Part shown: positions 1 to 11,544 of the stretch, one piece after another
Layout of the letters: the number at the start of each line of letters is the position of its first letter
Numbering within the stretch: position 1 is the first letter of the stretch
Assembly: GCA_011033025.1 (NCBI GenBank)
Contig: WFMF01000153.1
Span: 186,001 to 250,000, forward strand
Source of the DNA: Beroe forskalii
Taxonomy: Eukaryota > Ctenophora > Nuda > Beroida > Beroidae
Length of the DNA stretch: 64,000 bases
Direction of reading: 5' to 3'
Notes under the pieces: model-generated
Seen by the model: only the letters and a program-made list of their open reading frames with translations
What the model was told of the DNA's origin: nothing
Databases searched by the model: none
Made by a program: the position numbers and the translations under genes

Positions 1-600
1 CATGTTATATATTCAAAGTCTAGAAGCCTGTCTGGTGGAAAATAATGAAGTGCGGGTTGAGTACGTGAGTCAACACTTCGTTCAGCAGTCTGGGCTCTGC
101 CTTTGTCTTGCGATATATCTTTAATTTTGCACAAAGTATTAGAATATTCTGACAACTAATTCCAATACCGATATATAATAGGGCATAGCCGGGGTAAAAC
201 GCTGCGGCATATTGGGGGAATTAAGGTAGAGCAGTTAGGGCCCTGTATTCCATGCCTCGTGCGCTGAATATATCCCTAACTTTGCCCCGAATGTACCCAG
301 CGTTTTGCATCAGTTACGACCCAAGTATAGAAGAATGTGCCAACTACAATGCATCGACATTTGACCTAGTTCCCACTATCTCAGTATTTCATATTTAGTA
401 GACAGCATATGATTTTCGTGTGATTTAATAAGGATTTAGTCTGATCCTGTGAATGCCTATTCAATTGGCATGACATGTCGATTGACAAGGTTTTAGCAAG
501 GTATGTGAAGTGCTCAATCACGTATTTCATTGAGCATAATAATTGTGAGCAGCCCATTTGCATTTTTCTGGGTAAAGATAGTACGTACAATGTATATACT
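1..600. other. non-coding, nothing recognised
   Basis: A/T-rich sequence without a convincing coding region, splice-bounded exon or repeat. Short open frames here lack family features and are treated as chance. Confidence 0.5.
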
Positions 601-1088
601 ACCTTAGGAGGTCTATTTATAAAGGTTGTAATCTGGGGATTTTTCGAAAAAATCCCCATATTTTCAACCTACCAAAATTTTGCCCGCCACAATTTTACTC
701 CCCGATTTAATTCAACCCGCTTTCGAAATTTCTTAAGCTATCTGTACTAAAACAGTACAATTTCGTTTCAGAGATAATTTTCAGATAGTTACAGATCATT
801 TAGTCAAAGTCAAATGGTTAAAACAATTGAAATTCAAAAATTTAGAACAGTAATTAATGAAGCAGAGGCTCAGGAAGACGATCAAGAATTCGATTTGTAA
901 TATTAGAATTAATCTATTTTCCATTGTTTTCCGCAAAAAATCTTTTATTTGTCTGCAAAAGTTAAAAAATCACCCAATTTTATTTGGTGGGTGAAATTTG
1001 GGGATTTTTGAAAAAAATCCCCATATTTTCAACCTACCAAAATTTCAAACACCGCAATTTCGACCCATATAAATAGACCTCCTAAGGT
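601..1088. mobile_element. TIR-bounded MITE, 488 bp
   Basis: Perfect 21-bp terminal inverted repeats occupy 601-621 and 1068-1088, beginning ACCTTAGGAGG. Inside, a block of about 60 bp is repeated directly at 635-698 and 1000-1060; both copies start with a GGGGATTTTT...AATCCCC hairpin. There is no transposase ORF, so this is a non-autonomous DNA element. The flanks are TA-rich and no clean target-site duplication could be settled. Seen directly; superfamily unknown. Confidence 0.75.
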
Positions 1089-2889
1089 ATATAGTTTTCT
1101 AACTGTCAGTATCAGGTAGCATTCACTACTATTTCCACAGTTATCCATCAATGGAATGTCGATGGCATCGACATTCCATGATCGCTGTTTCCTTCTTTTC
1201 TTTTGTTCTGATTTTGTTAATTTTGCTTATACCAGATACCTTCAACAAAGCTACAAGAAATGTATCTTTTTTGAACTAAAGACGACACTTTTAAGGTTAT
1301 TTAACTGATGAATTATTGATCATGCCGGCCATAACCGAAGTTTGGCGGAGATTTATTCTGTTTGTTTCAAAGGTCAAATTTCCAATCATATTATCAATAA
1401 GTATTAGCGTGTAGCTTTGAAAAATAGAGCTCCCGTTTAAAAGCTGTAGTATAAGTCTCAAGAAGTATTCTATACGCTAACAACATGACATGAATGTTAC
1501 ATAGGAACTGGTTACTGCTTTACTGAGTTACCATGGTTACTGTAGGTACATGATATAGTACTCTCTAGGCGTTATATCTGATTATATCTGTAACTCTCAG
1601 CCAAATTTCTCAGCTACTTTGGTCTTTGGTCCTCTGTAAAGCGCAACTACGAATTCCGTCGAGTATCAATTCAAATAATCTATCAACAGGTTTTAGTCCT
1701 CAACCTGTGATTTAGCCAGTAACCTTAGGATCTGGCTAAGGCTAGGACTGTTGTCTAGATCTCACCTATGAGTTAATGAATACTGACATACAAGGTGATT
1801 GGCGCAGCATACTTCTGCCTACTCATTCCCATAACTTCATAGGAATTAATTAAGACTCCTATACCAACTTATTCACATGTAAGTACATAATATGCAATGA
1901 TATTTCAACAAATGTTCTCTAGTGATTGGAGGAAGTGTGAAAAGTTCTATTGACGTTTGATTTGAGTTCAGATTGCCCTGTTTCAAAGCGTACCATGTCA
2001 CAACAAGCGCATCTATTATATCTTTATAGGGGTTCTAAGTACCTACCTAATACCCCTGTTCTTCCTATTCAGTAACAACTGCCATCTGATAATCTTTCAT
2101 CTACCTCTCCCATCGTAAGACTGTTGGTTGCTATATTACTACATTGACGTTATCATCATGGTTGAGAATGTTGAATGGTTGCCCTGAAACCGCCAACTTC
2201 CCTGCACTCCCCTCACGACGCATTATTAAGTAATAATGGCCCGTTAATGCCTCCTCCAATCAGGCCTTGACGCTGTGACACACTTGAGGGCTAATGTGTC
2301 AAGTACGCTAAGTGTTTCCGGAGAAGATCACAGGAAATAGAGCCCTCATTTCGGTCTGAACGCGAGTCACACTACGAGCTGTGAGCGGTTGAGAGTGGCG
2401 TCATTGTCAGGGTTTAGAATGGTGAGTTGACGACGTGGGAGTGCCTATATTTTACAGAAGGTAACGAGGTGGGATTCCATAAAAGTAGCCGATTCTATAA
2501 AAAAGAGTCGTGTTTGAAGAGACGCCTCGTAATAATACGTTGGCCATTTGGTGTTTGTCACTTTGTCAACGACAAGCTGACAAGGAGGGAAATAGTTACA
2601 TTTCGTTCGTTGGCCGATTCGAGTCACTGACTCCCATAATTGAGAATTTTGTCCGTCAGAAGTTCTAGATCTTTCTATTTGGTATTTTATATTATTTTCT
2701 TGCAGCTCACAGACGTAGAGCTAACCAAGTCACATATTTAAATTGAATCAAGTTTCGTTCAAGATTATTCATTCCAGTAAATTATAAGTTTTTGATAGTC
2801 ACAGCAAAGCCAGGTTCTATTAGGTCTGAAACATTAGTGAACTGCCCCTGTTATGATGGTATTTAGTCAAATGTTAGGAACCAACTTAC
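1089..2889. other. non-coding, nothing recognised
   Basis: No exon with acceptable splice sites and no repeat array was recognised. Some short frames on both strands look like chance. Confidence 0.45.
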
Positions 2890-3099
2890 TTTTTCCTGGC
2901 CCCAGCTCAAAAGGTAATCAAATCCATTACTTTTTTTCAATTTATTCAACATAGGAACATTCTCCGATTCCATACCGTTCAGAAACCAGGACGAACTGTT
3001 CCAAATCATTTGCACACGGTACCAGTAAAGCTCAGTAAAGTTACTAGTCAGAGTAGCAGTTAGTAAACATGAGCTATGTAGAATAAAGGCGGCAGTCAT
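2890..3099 (-). CDS. possible exon, unknown protein
   Basis: An open minus-strand frame of about 70 codons begins with an ATG at 3099 and ends at a good 5' splice site (AAAAA|GTAAGT, exon edge 2890). Its composition (Trp, Tyr, Asn rich, mixed charge) looks like protein, but I recognise no family. It could be the first coding exon of a minus-strand gene whose remaining exons I cannot find to the left. Confidence 0.25.
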
Positions 3100-3675
3100 A
3101 CGTCACTAACTCACCACTCCAACCCCTGATAATGACGTCACTCTCAACCAAGCATTGTTTGGGATATCCTCTAATGTGTGGCAGTAAACACTATTAAATG
3201 GCTCATTAAAAGATAAAATAACCTGCTGATACCATGGTACCAGTCACAAACCACCTGTTACAGTGGCGTATGTCTGAACTCTATTATTCCATATCATATT
3301 ATCTGCTCTTAAAATAGAAATATAGCGACAATGTGCGCCGTTCTATTGATCTCATATCTCGTATTCTCGTTACAGTTTTTTCATTTATATAATATCTTTA
3401 GTCATTTGAATATTTCCACAATTTTAATTGTGTCCAGTTTTATTCCTTTCTTCTGAGCTTCAGCCAATATGATATTTACATCCTCATACTCCAATACGAA
3501 AAGGTGCAAAGGTATTCCTTTTGTTCATTATTATCTTTTGCCTACTCAAGAAAGAGACATGGATTGATCAGATTACAGCATTTTCGTACTGTGGTTTGTC
3601 GATAAAAATATTTCCCTAGGAACTTAAAATGCAGACTGATTATGAGATAATAGCATAACAAATTCAGTTCTGTAC

Positions 3676-3958
3676 CTACAGCTTCTGTTGGTATACTCTT
3701 TTATGATTTTTCACAGCCCTTACATCGTCATTCATAAATTTTCGCTTCACCCCCTGTTTCCCTAAACTCACCGATTTGGTAGTTTCTGGAGAGAGTGCTT
3801 TGAACACTGAAGTAAGAGCACTTATGTCGGAGCAACTCTCTCCGAAAGTGCCAGCGTTGGAGGAGAGAGGGTTGGAAGTCTGGGGCTGGGTGGATACAGC
3901 ACTTTGCTGCTGTGATATCCCTAACATTGCGGGAGACTTTGTGGCAATCAGGCGGATT
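3676..3958 (-). CDS. possible terminal exon, unknown Ser/Gln-rich protein
   Basis: Minus-strand frame entered through an acceptor-like site (ACCTAG| at 3959) and ending with TAG at 3676-3678. It encodes roughly 93 residues, first rich in Ser, Gln and Thr, then basic at the C terminus (KRKF, KNHKR), as in a short nuclear protein. No family recognised. Upstream exons were not found. Confidence 0.3.
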
Positions 3959-5446
3959 CTAGGTGAATATCAGGTGATTTTCAAGACGATCTATGTCTTT
4001 CGGTTGAGTCAGCGATCATTTGTCACGGGCACCCGTTCAAGTCTTCTTCATAATTCTCAATCAATGGTAGTGAAAGTTAATCATACGAGTGATAATCTAA
4101 TGATAAAGCAGCAGCATCTAGTTAGCTACCTATCCACTAATTTCTAATCATGCTCTTACGTTGACATCCATGTCACTAGCTAGGTAATCACTGTGCTTAA
4201 ACTTCGACCGTCTTTATTTCAGCTCATGAATGAAAAGCTCAACAGCAATTTCACTTGCCACACCTTCACAGGTTCAGCACAAATTTTCCATAATGCCAAT
4301 TATGCATGTTAAATATTCAATTCTGCCACGATATCTACTCAAGGAAAGTAATTTTATAAATTTATAGCTATGTTTATACTTACATACTTTTGATTTATAA
4401 TTTCCCTATCATACGGATTTACTTATACACTGTAGATACATTAAGTAAGCGCCTTCAGTTGCCGTATTAAAGTGGTGACACTATTTTGCCGCTTTCAGTT
4501 GAATTTGATATTACTCTAAGATGAATCACGTCAATAGATAGTTCCGTTTATAATCTTATAATCTTCCAACTTGCAATTTATTCCAGCTACTTCTCACGGC
4601 AACCTGCAACATTCACAGTGCTCACAGGATAATCAGATAATTCTGAAATGTTTAGTCTGAAATTTCTCTCGGCATCATACTTAATAGCTCACAGTTAATT
4701 CATAATCGGCAATCGGTTCAGGTTAATATGTCAGGTAAGATGGGCATATCAGTTTATCAGATTCATTTGATTTATTACTTGCAGACCATTGATTTGTAAC
4801 TTCTGCTTTGGAATGCTTCCCATTGTGTGCCCAGATCTCGTTTCAAACAATTGTTAAGTGTAGTTTTTCAGCAGCCAGGATAGTTGTGCATGGAAAAGGT
4901 AGCTTTTCAGGATCTCAATTCATCCAAATACTACTAACTTACTAAATGGAAGATCTAGGAGATATTCGGCCAGTCTCCAGAGTGGGAAAACATTATCCAA
5001 AATACAATTCAATCATCCATATAATAAGAATTTTTCGAAAATCAAATTAAGCAAGCAATTCATTATTTGGAATTATAATATATAAATTACAAGTCTTTAT
5101 ATACAGTTCAATACAAACTATGAAAATCAAAATTAATTGGAAAACTTCTGAATCATTACAAATCTATAACTACTTAGAGGCTTTGACAGTCTAATTTGTG
5201 TTCAAAACCATGAAAATACAGCTCAAAAATCTTATTGCTTAATATCAATGTATCACATAACATAAAGATATAACATAGGAACTGTCTGAAAAATCATGAT
5301 CTCATGGACTGTCAAAGGCTTTGAAGATATCAGAAGAACAAATACGCTGGATGGAGTATCTATACTAGGTGCAATAAATATGTGATATTCTGTTTTTGCA
5401 GGCTAAATCTAAATAAAATGAACATTCTCAAAATATGTCTGGAAAG
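3959..5446. other. non-coding, nothing recognised
   Basis: A/T-rich sequence with no repeat or exon I can defend. The right end is probably the 3' flank of the CCDC24 gene, whose stop is at 5447. Confidence 0.45.
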
Positions 5447-6424
5447 TTACTTCTTATCTGTTAATGATGAAGGATTCTTGAATGCATCTCGAGGTGGAGG
5501 TGGCTTTGGTCTCAGTCCCGTTTCATTACTGCTGGATGAAGGAGAGGCCACTCTTAAATCAAGACCTCTCAGAACATTATTTTGATCTCTGACTGGCATA
5601 TTTACTTTCTTCAAGGTTCTTTGTCTCCAGGAGAGTTGCTTTTGTGTTGCAGGAAGGGAAGGCAATTTCTTCACTTCAGAAAATTCCATTGGTGGTGGCC
5701 TTGGGAGGGATTTCAATTTTGGTGAGCTAGGTCTTTTATTTGAGACATCTGCAAATATTGGTTGGGATACATCCAAGACTTTCTTCTCTAATTCATCAGC
5801 AAACTTTCTCAACTCATTAAGAGTTGGCTCTTCTGAACTCTGTGAATGCTGATTCTGTATTGCATTTTGTAAAAACTCAATATCTTCTGTCAAAACTCTG
5901 TGCTCATCTCTAAATGCCCCCTGTATGTCAGCTACAATTCTATCAATCTCAAATGCAGACATGCTATCCCTGTATACAGACAAATCTGTAGTTGAGGTTG
6001 ATTTTCTCCCAGTTGAAGGTCGTGATGGAGTCATTCTACCATTTGAGGAACTTGTTACTTGTCTGTTATTTTGTGTAGCATAGTCATATAAACCTTTTCT
6101 TTCTGATATGAAACTTTGCAATAAATGATTTTTAGTTGCATCAAGATTAGAAATAAATTGCTGAATTTTTGAAACAACTTGTTCCCTCAGATAAGGTGAC
6201 TCTGGCAATCGATCATTTCTATTTATAGGCACTGGTTCAGTTGCTTCTGTTGACCATATGTCAAGAAGAAGATAAATTTCATCAAATAGTTCATGAGATT
6301 GTTCAATAAGGTCTTCCCCAATAATATGCTTTATCTCAGGTAATTCTACTGTAGGGGCATAAAGCTCAATGACTTGCCAGAGACTCTGAGGAACTTCATA
6401 TGGGGACCATTGTAGAAGTGCCAT
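5447..6424 (-). CDS. CCDC24: CCDC24-like coiled-coil protein
   Basis: A single uninterrupted minus-strand frame of 325 codons. The N terminus, with SLWQVIE, EIKHIIGED and a Glu/Leu-rich stretch, matches what I know of coiled-coil domain-containing protein 24 (about 300 residues in vertebrates), including the order SLW, then an RRE/PEIK-type helix, then IGE. A central helix around residues 155-225 (DRIVADIQGAF..., EHRVLTEDIEFLQ) fits the family coiled coil. The C terminus is Pro/Ser-rich. Molecular function of CCDC24 is poorly known. The ATG at 6424 is chosen because the conserved region starts within 15 residues of it. It faces the MICU-like gene head to head. Confidence 0.8.
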   Translation of the reverse strand: MALLQWSPYEVPQSLWQVIELYAPTVELPEIKHIIGEDLIEQSHELFDEIYLLLDIWSTEATEPVPINRNDRLPESPYLREQVVSKIQQFISNLDATKNHLLQSFISERKGLYDYATQNNRQVTSSSNGRMTPSRPSTGRKSTSTTDLSVYRDSMSAFEIDRIVADIQGAFRDEHRVLTEDIEFLQNAIQNQHSQSSEEPTLNELRKFADELEKKVLDVSQPIFADVSNKRPSSPKLKSLPRPPPMEFSEVKKLPSLPATQKQLSWRQRTLKKVNMPVRDQNNVLRGLDLRVASPSSSSNETGLRPKPPPPRDAFKNPSSLTDKK

Positions 6425-6572
6425 TGATCATCCTCAAATTATTTTGGTTATATTTCTCAATGACTAATTGACCCCCCCCCCCAACAATATGATTTTTAGA
6501 ATAATCAGAATTTATATTCATTCATAATTTATCACCTATTTCAAATTATTTGAGTAGCATGATACAAACTTC
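6425..6572. promoter_or_regulatory. shared divergent 5' region
   Basis: Only 148 bp separate the start codons of the CCDC24-like gene (minus) and the MICU-like gene (plus), so both promoters or 5' UTRs must lie here or overlap. It contains a run of about 12 C residues near 6473-6482. No specific factor site is claimed. Confidence 0.5.
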
Positions 6573-7790
6573 ATGATGAGGAGAACAATCAAAATTTTCA
6601 AGACCTTCTTTTGCACACAGATTTCACCACCCACAAAAACACTGCCACGGATTTCAGCCCTAAAAGTGATTGGTGGTACCTGTGTGGGAGCATCTACATT
6701 CATTTACGGCAAAAGTTATCATGCAAGTTGCAAGACAGCAACTCAAGATCATAAAACAGTGAATTCTGATGAAGGTATCAGTTATAAATCATCTATTTTA
6801 CGTGAATGCTTTTCAGCAAAAGCATCTGTAGAGTACAATGGAGAGTTTTTCATGACAGGTAGAGATTTCTTGGATGCATGGATATCAGATGAATTTTATG
6901 AAAAGCCTAAAATTGAGCTATATGATTCAGAATATCAAACAATGATCAATTCCATTAAAGTACCTTCTGAACCATGCTTCAATATGCTCTTTACATCAAC
7001 TTCTCTTATTTCTTATCCAGACTATGTGTTCCTCAGATCTATCCTAAATAGACCAGATGACTTGTCAGTGAAAAGCTTTAAAATGCTTGACCTAGATCAA
7101 AATGGGTTTATATCACTTGATGAATATTATTCATTATGTAAAATGTTTACCAGAAATGATGAAGGTGATCCAACTAAACACTTGAAGACAACATTAAGGG
7201 TTCTCCTCTTCAACCACGATGACAATGATAAGATAACATTGGATAAATTCAATTATCTTCTGAAAGATGTTCATACCAATTGCCTCAAAGCTGAATTCAA
7301 TAAATTCAGATACAAAACAAATAAACCAGACATGATATCAGTTCAGGGATTTATGAGGGCTATTTTAAGAAGGACAAAAGTGTCACAGATACAGAGGGCT
7401 AGATTTATTGATAAATCTGAGGTCTATAAGACTCTTGATGCAATAACATTTAATCAATTCAAATCCATAATTGTTCTGCTTCATAATTTCAGTGATTTTG
7501 AAGTGGCAGTAAGGATGTATCAAATTGCAAAAAAGCCTCTGGCCAGAGATGTCTTTAAGAGAGCAGCTCACATTTGCTCTGGAGAAGAATTAGATGATGA
7601 AATTGTTGATATTCTGTTTTACATATTTGATGAAGCAGGGGATGGACACTTGTCACATTCTGAATTTGTGAACATAATGAAAGAAATGGATACAAATGTT
7701 GCCACTCAGAAGACTGATGCCCAGTCACAAACAGCTGGCAGTTACTTTAGAAAATGTATTAGAAATGAAATGATACGATCTTATGCATGA
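6573..7790 (+). CDS. MICU2/3-type mitochondrial calcium uptake EF-hand protein, intronless
   Basis: An intact 405-codon frame. The N terminus is basic and hydroxylated (MMRRTIKIFK...), as expected for a mitochondrial presequence. Residues about 173-184 form a canonical EF-hand loop (DLDQNGFISLDE). A second loop at about 353-364 (DEAGDGHLSHSE) has Ala at position 3, where Asp is usual. Between them, FSDFEVAVRMY and DVFKRAA match the linker of MICU2/MICU3 rather than MICU1. Known role of the family: intermembrane-space gatekeeper of the mitochondrial calcium uniporter. The gene has no introns, while its neighbours are heavily split; that may mean intron loss or an old retrocopy, but no disabling change is visible. 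Confidence 0.85.
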   Translation: MMRRTIKIFKTFFCTQISPPTKTLPRISALKVIGGTCVGASTFIYGKSYHASCKTATQDHKTVNSDEGISYKSSILRECFSAKASVEYNGEFFMTGRDFLDAWISDEFYEKPKIELYDSEYQTMINSIKVPSEPCFNMLFTSTSLISYPDYVFLRSILNRPDDLSVKSFKMLDLDQNGFISLDEYYSLCKMFTRNDEGDPTKHLKTTLRVLLFNHDDNDKITLDKFNYLLKDVHTNCLKAEFNKFRYKTNKPDMISVQGFMRAILRRTKVSQIQRARFIDKSEVYKTLDAITFNQFKSIIVLLHNFSDFEVAVRMYQIAKKPLARDVFKRAAHICSGEELDDEIVDILFYIFDEAGDGHLSHSEFVNIMKEMDTNVATQKTDAQSQTAGSYFRKCIRNEMIRSYA

Positions 7791-8319
7791 TATCAAATTC
7801 CATAGACACCACTGTTCCCTGTCAAATTTGGCATAAAGAAGTAGGTATAGACAAGAAGATATTGAGAAGTAGGATTAGAGAAAAAGTTAGGTATATAATT
7901 TTTATCGAACTGTTCTCACAATATTATTCACAGTATATATACCAATACATTGATTTGAATCATGAATTTGGCTTCAGGCAAATTCGAATATGAAGTCTCT
8001 CTAATTGATATATGCCTATACAAAACTCAACAAATAACAATTGTGATTTGTGCAAATGTGAAATGTTCTTTACAGGTAGAAGTTATTTTTCACCACCATT
8101 ACATATGTTAAGTTGATATTTTAAATGTCTGTCTTAATTTTCATTCAATTCAAAAGCCCTTACGTTTTCAATTTTATGAGTCCCTGGAGCAACTACAAAC
8201 TATCGAAAAATGCTCAATATTCATCACTCAATCAAGATCAATGATATTTGTTGTATGCAATATAATTTTATGAAGAGAATCAATGTACACAACTCGTTTA
8301 TCCTTGTTCACATTTTCCT
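7791..8319. other. 3' flank of MICU-like gene
   Basis: A/T-rich sequence after the MICU stop codon. It probably holds the 3' UTR; no further gene recognised. Confidence 0.4.
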
Positions 8320-9600
8320 AAGCCCGCATAGGTGTGTGTACGCGCGCGGCGCTACCCTTCTGGGGAAGCGCGCCGCGCAATGCAGACAGGGATATACGTG
8401 TTTAGCAAGTTCACATTGCGTGACCCACTTCCCCGAAACAAGTAAAGAAAGGAAGCCCGCACACCGCAAGCGCTTCCTTGTCAGACGTTCCTAAGCCCGC
8501 ATAGGTGTGTGTACGCGCCGCGCGAGCCACACAGGGATATACGTGTTTAGCAATGTCAGACGTTGTCTGACCCCTTCGCCTTCGGCGGGCGCGCGCGCGA
8601 AGCGCGCGCGTCCGCCTGAAATAATGGTCAGACAACGTCTGACAAGCGCTTCCTAAGCCCGCATAGGTGTGTGTGTACGCGCCGCGCGAGCCACACAGGG
8701 ATATACGTGTTTAGCAACGCAAGCGCTGAAACTGTTTGTCAGGCGTTGCCAGACCCCCTCGCACACGCAAAGCGCGCGCGCCACGACTCTGACGACGTCA
8801 GACAAAAACTGTCGTTTCACGACGCCCGGCCCCTAGCTCGGGGAAATACTTCTTAAGCCTGAATAGGTGTATGTGTACGCGCCGCGCGCTTCCTTGATCC
8901 CGAGGAACTGGAAGCGCGTTGTCTGGCGTTGACAGACCCTCTCGAGAATCAGCGCCGTGCGCGCGGCGCTGACGCCAGCCGCGCCCGCTTCGCGGCTGGC
9001 GTCAGCGGCCCAGCGGGTCATACATCGTACGACAAGAAGCGCGCCGCGCAAACAGGTTAACAGTGCAGGGATAAACGTGTTGAGCAAGGTTGCTAAACAC
9101 GTATACCCTTGTTATCGTTCCTGTATCGTCGCGCTTCCTCAGAACTGTGTGTCCCGTAGGGAAGCGCGCGGCGCGTACACACACCTATGCGGGCTTAGGA
9201 ATCAGCAAGGGAAATCTATTCAAATGTATGCGCGAGCACCGCGCCAAATTGGTAGGTCTCCCATATCAACGGGAGCTCCTTCATTATCTATGACAATGAC
9301 GTGACTCAAAAAAATATAGTTAAGCGCACCTAGCGCTTTCCCCCTAACCAGGGGTGCTTGCCGCGCACTCTGTGCGCTTCCTAAGCCCGCATAGGTGTTG
9401 TCAGACGTTGTCAGACCATTATTTCAGTGAAATTATGGTCTTCGGCGGACGCGCGCGCGCCCGCCGAAGGCGTAGGGGTCAGACAACGTCTGACAACATA
9501 GGTGTGTGTACGCGCCGCGCGCTTCCCTACGCTGGGGAAGCGCGCCGCGCGAGCCACATGACACAGGGATATACGTGTTTAGCAATCTGTGCGCGTAACC
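8320..9600. repeat. nested cluster of G+C-rich foldback elements
   Basis: A strongly G+C-rich island in A/T-rich DNA. The modules CCTAAGCCCGCATAGGTGTG and GGATATACGTGTTTAGCAA recur near 8320, 8490, 8650, 8850, 9380 and 9500 on plus, and near 9060-9200 on minus. Between them are GTCAGACGTTGTCTGACC palindromes and GCGCGC stretches. The arrangement is that of foldback or MITE elements inserted into one another. No transposase is visible. Confidence 0.75.
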
Positions 9601-9619
9601 AGGGCCCTGGTTAGGGCAA

Positions 9620-9744
9620 CTAGCGCTTTAAGGACTAGGGTTAGGGTCAAGATTTGTTAGGGTTAGGATTAAGGTTAACCAAAACCCTAACCTTAATCCT
9701 AACCCTAACAAATCTTGACCCTAACCCTAGTACTTAAAGCGCTA
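9620..9744. repeat. long hairpin with TTAGGG-like arms
   Basis: Arms 9620-9676 and 9689-9744 are near-perfect inverted copies with a 12-bp centre. Each arm contains several TTAGGG/CCCTAA variants. The same flanking modules (AGCGCTTT, AAGCGCACCTAGC) occur at 9320-9345, so this belongs to the foldback cluster. Confidence 0.8.
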
Positions 9745-9769
9745 GGTGCGCTTAACTATATTTTTTTGA

Positions 9770-9952
9770 AATTTGACGGTATCTCTCCCATATAAACGGC
9801 TCTGAGTGACGTCACAGATCTAAATGTCAATTTTTCTGTATCCTAAACCTAACCGGTTATGGTTAGGTTTAGGATACAGAAAAATTGACGTTTAGATCTG
9901 TGACGTCACTCAGAGCCGTTTATATCAATATGGGAGAGATACCGCCAAATTT
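9770..9952. repeat. near-perfect 90-bp-arm palindrome
   Basis: Arms of about 85-90 bp pair around a short centre (CCGGTTATGG near 9853-9862). Each arm carries GTGACGTCAC and GGGAGAGATACCG-type ends. No coding potential. Such an intact palindrome implies a young foldback element. Confidence 0.85.
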
Positions 9953-9959
9953 TAATTAG

Positions 9960-10345
9960 GGCCCGGGCTTTGGCTAATTGGCCATGGGACTACACGGCCC
10001 CCCCTAAGGGGGGGCCAGGCCCCCCCTAGTTTTCAAAAGGCCCCCTCTAGAAAAATCTTAGGGGGGGGGCCTTGGCCCTACCTAAGATTTTCTCAAAAAT
10101 TTGACCATAGAAAGGAGGTGAAAATTTAGTTCATCAAGACGGAAATTTTCCTGAAATTTACCCTTTGTCAGGGTAAAATCAATGAATAAAACATGATTTT
10201 AGTACTTTTTTATGCAAAATAGTGAAAATTATGGCTATGAAAAATGAAAATTTGTATATGTAAATTTTGGCCCCCTGTAGTTTTCAAAAGGCCCCCCCTA
10301 GAAAAAATCTAGGGGGGTCCTCGGCCCCCCTAGCTCGAAAAAGTG
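9960..10345. repeat. C/G-tract element with internal direct repeat
   Basis: The block GGCCCCCCTAGTTTTCAAA followed by GGCCCCC and TAGAAAAATCT occurs at about 10016-10070 and again at about 10270-10325, with C- and G-runs that can pair. It lies between foldback elements and is probably another non-autonomous insertion. Confidence 0.55.
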
Positions 10346-10379
10346 TGTAATGGCATGTAATTGGCTCTGGTTCCCCTAA

Positions 10380-10920
10380 CCAGCCGCGCACTCCGTGCAC
10401 GAAACCAGGGTCCTGGTTAGGGCAAGGAACTGCGAGCCCGCTTACTTTTACTATACTGCTTGACACTGCACCTATAAGCGGGCTTAGGAATTTGCCAACA
10501 AGCCATATAGGAAAAAGCAAGGATTCCGTTAACGGTTAAAATTAAAAATAAACGAATTTGATGGTTATTATATTACTATTAGTATTACTCAATTTTAATT
10601 CATTTTGATAAAATTAAAAACAAATTTGATCATGAATTGTGAATGTGTTGTTGGTAGTAACCGCCCCCGTACTAAAATAGTACTAAATAGTACTAAAAAT
10701 AGTACTTGTGTGTACAGATCGCTCGAAAAGGAGTCCTCGAAAACCAATGACCATGACTTGAGCTAGTGATAGTAACATTGTCAGAAGTTGTCTGACCTTG
10801 GACCTCTTCGGCGTCAGCGGGTCATACATCGTACGCTACGACAATTTGTCGTACGATGTATGACCCGCTGACGCCGGCCGCGAAGCGGCTGGTGTCAGCG
10901 CCACGAGGGTCTGTCAACGG
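10380..10920. repeat. further foldback elements, inverted relative to 8940-9036
   Basis: GCGGGCTTAGG near 10485 repeats the module of the 8.3-9.6 kb cluster in inverse orientation. A 25-bp-arm hairpin lies at 10811-10835/10850-10874 (arms start GCGTCAGCGGGTC). Its flank (CGAAGCGGCTGG...GTCAGCG...GAGGGTCTGTCAAC, up to 10919) is an inverted copy of 8935-9036. Confidence 0.7.
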
Positions 10921-11544
10921 CCAACAATACAATCACAGTTCATGTTGTGAAGAAATAGTTAAAAGAAATAGTTTTATAAGAGTTGCGCACGCAATTGTAT
11001 TTAGTATCTAATTCTAAAAGATATTTTATATCTAATTCTAAATGCTAAAATATAACTATCGAGGACTCATTTTCAAGTGATCTACAAGTTCATACATGTG
11101 TGTTACTGTTACAACATACATTATTACAAACCAAAAACCAATTATACTTTAAGTTTAAGTTTATAGGAAAACCAAGCACAGCTTGGAATTGGATTACTGG
11201 CAAAAAATACAATAAAAAATATCATAAATGTCATTGATTGTCAAACGGCGAGGATTTCTGAACAACCTAGGAACCAGACGAACTTCAAGTTTAAGTTTAT
11301 GATCATGTTTATCGTTTTCACAGAGCCACCTCGACCGTCGAGATAATATAGGATTTAGAGCTAGAATTGTCGGATAGGGTCGATGTTCAGTCAACCGTCA
11401 AGGACTTGTCGAGAATTAAGCCAAGAATTAACCAAGTACCAAACTGTCATTTTCAGGCCGTGATAATACTTTTGTCTGGATTGATCAATTGTCGAGGTCG
11501 CTACCACTCAGATAATTCAAAAAATTGATTCCAATTTTAATCAA
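10921..11544. other. non-coding, downstream of ASCC1
   Basis: A/T-rich sequence between the foldback block and the ASCC1 stop codon. No feature beyond a probable 3' UTR at the right end. Confidence 0.4.

Noticed and set aside
8320-9600. Bacterial contamination or horizontal transfer because of high G+C
   Set aside because: The modules recur in A/T-rich introns of MEGF8 in the same window and hold no bacterial genes.
8210-9614. Small Arg/Ala-rich frames on both strands
   Set aside because: Products of G+C-rich palindromes, not proteins.
9620-9744. True chromosome end
   Set aside because: Only a few variant TTAGGG units in inverted orientation, with genes on both sides.
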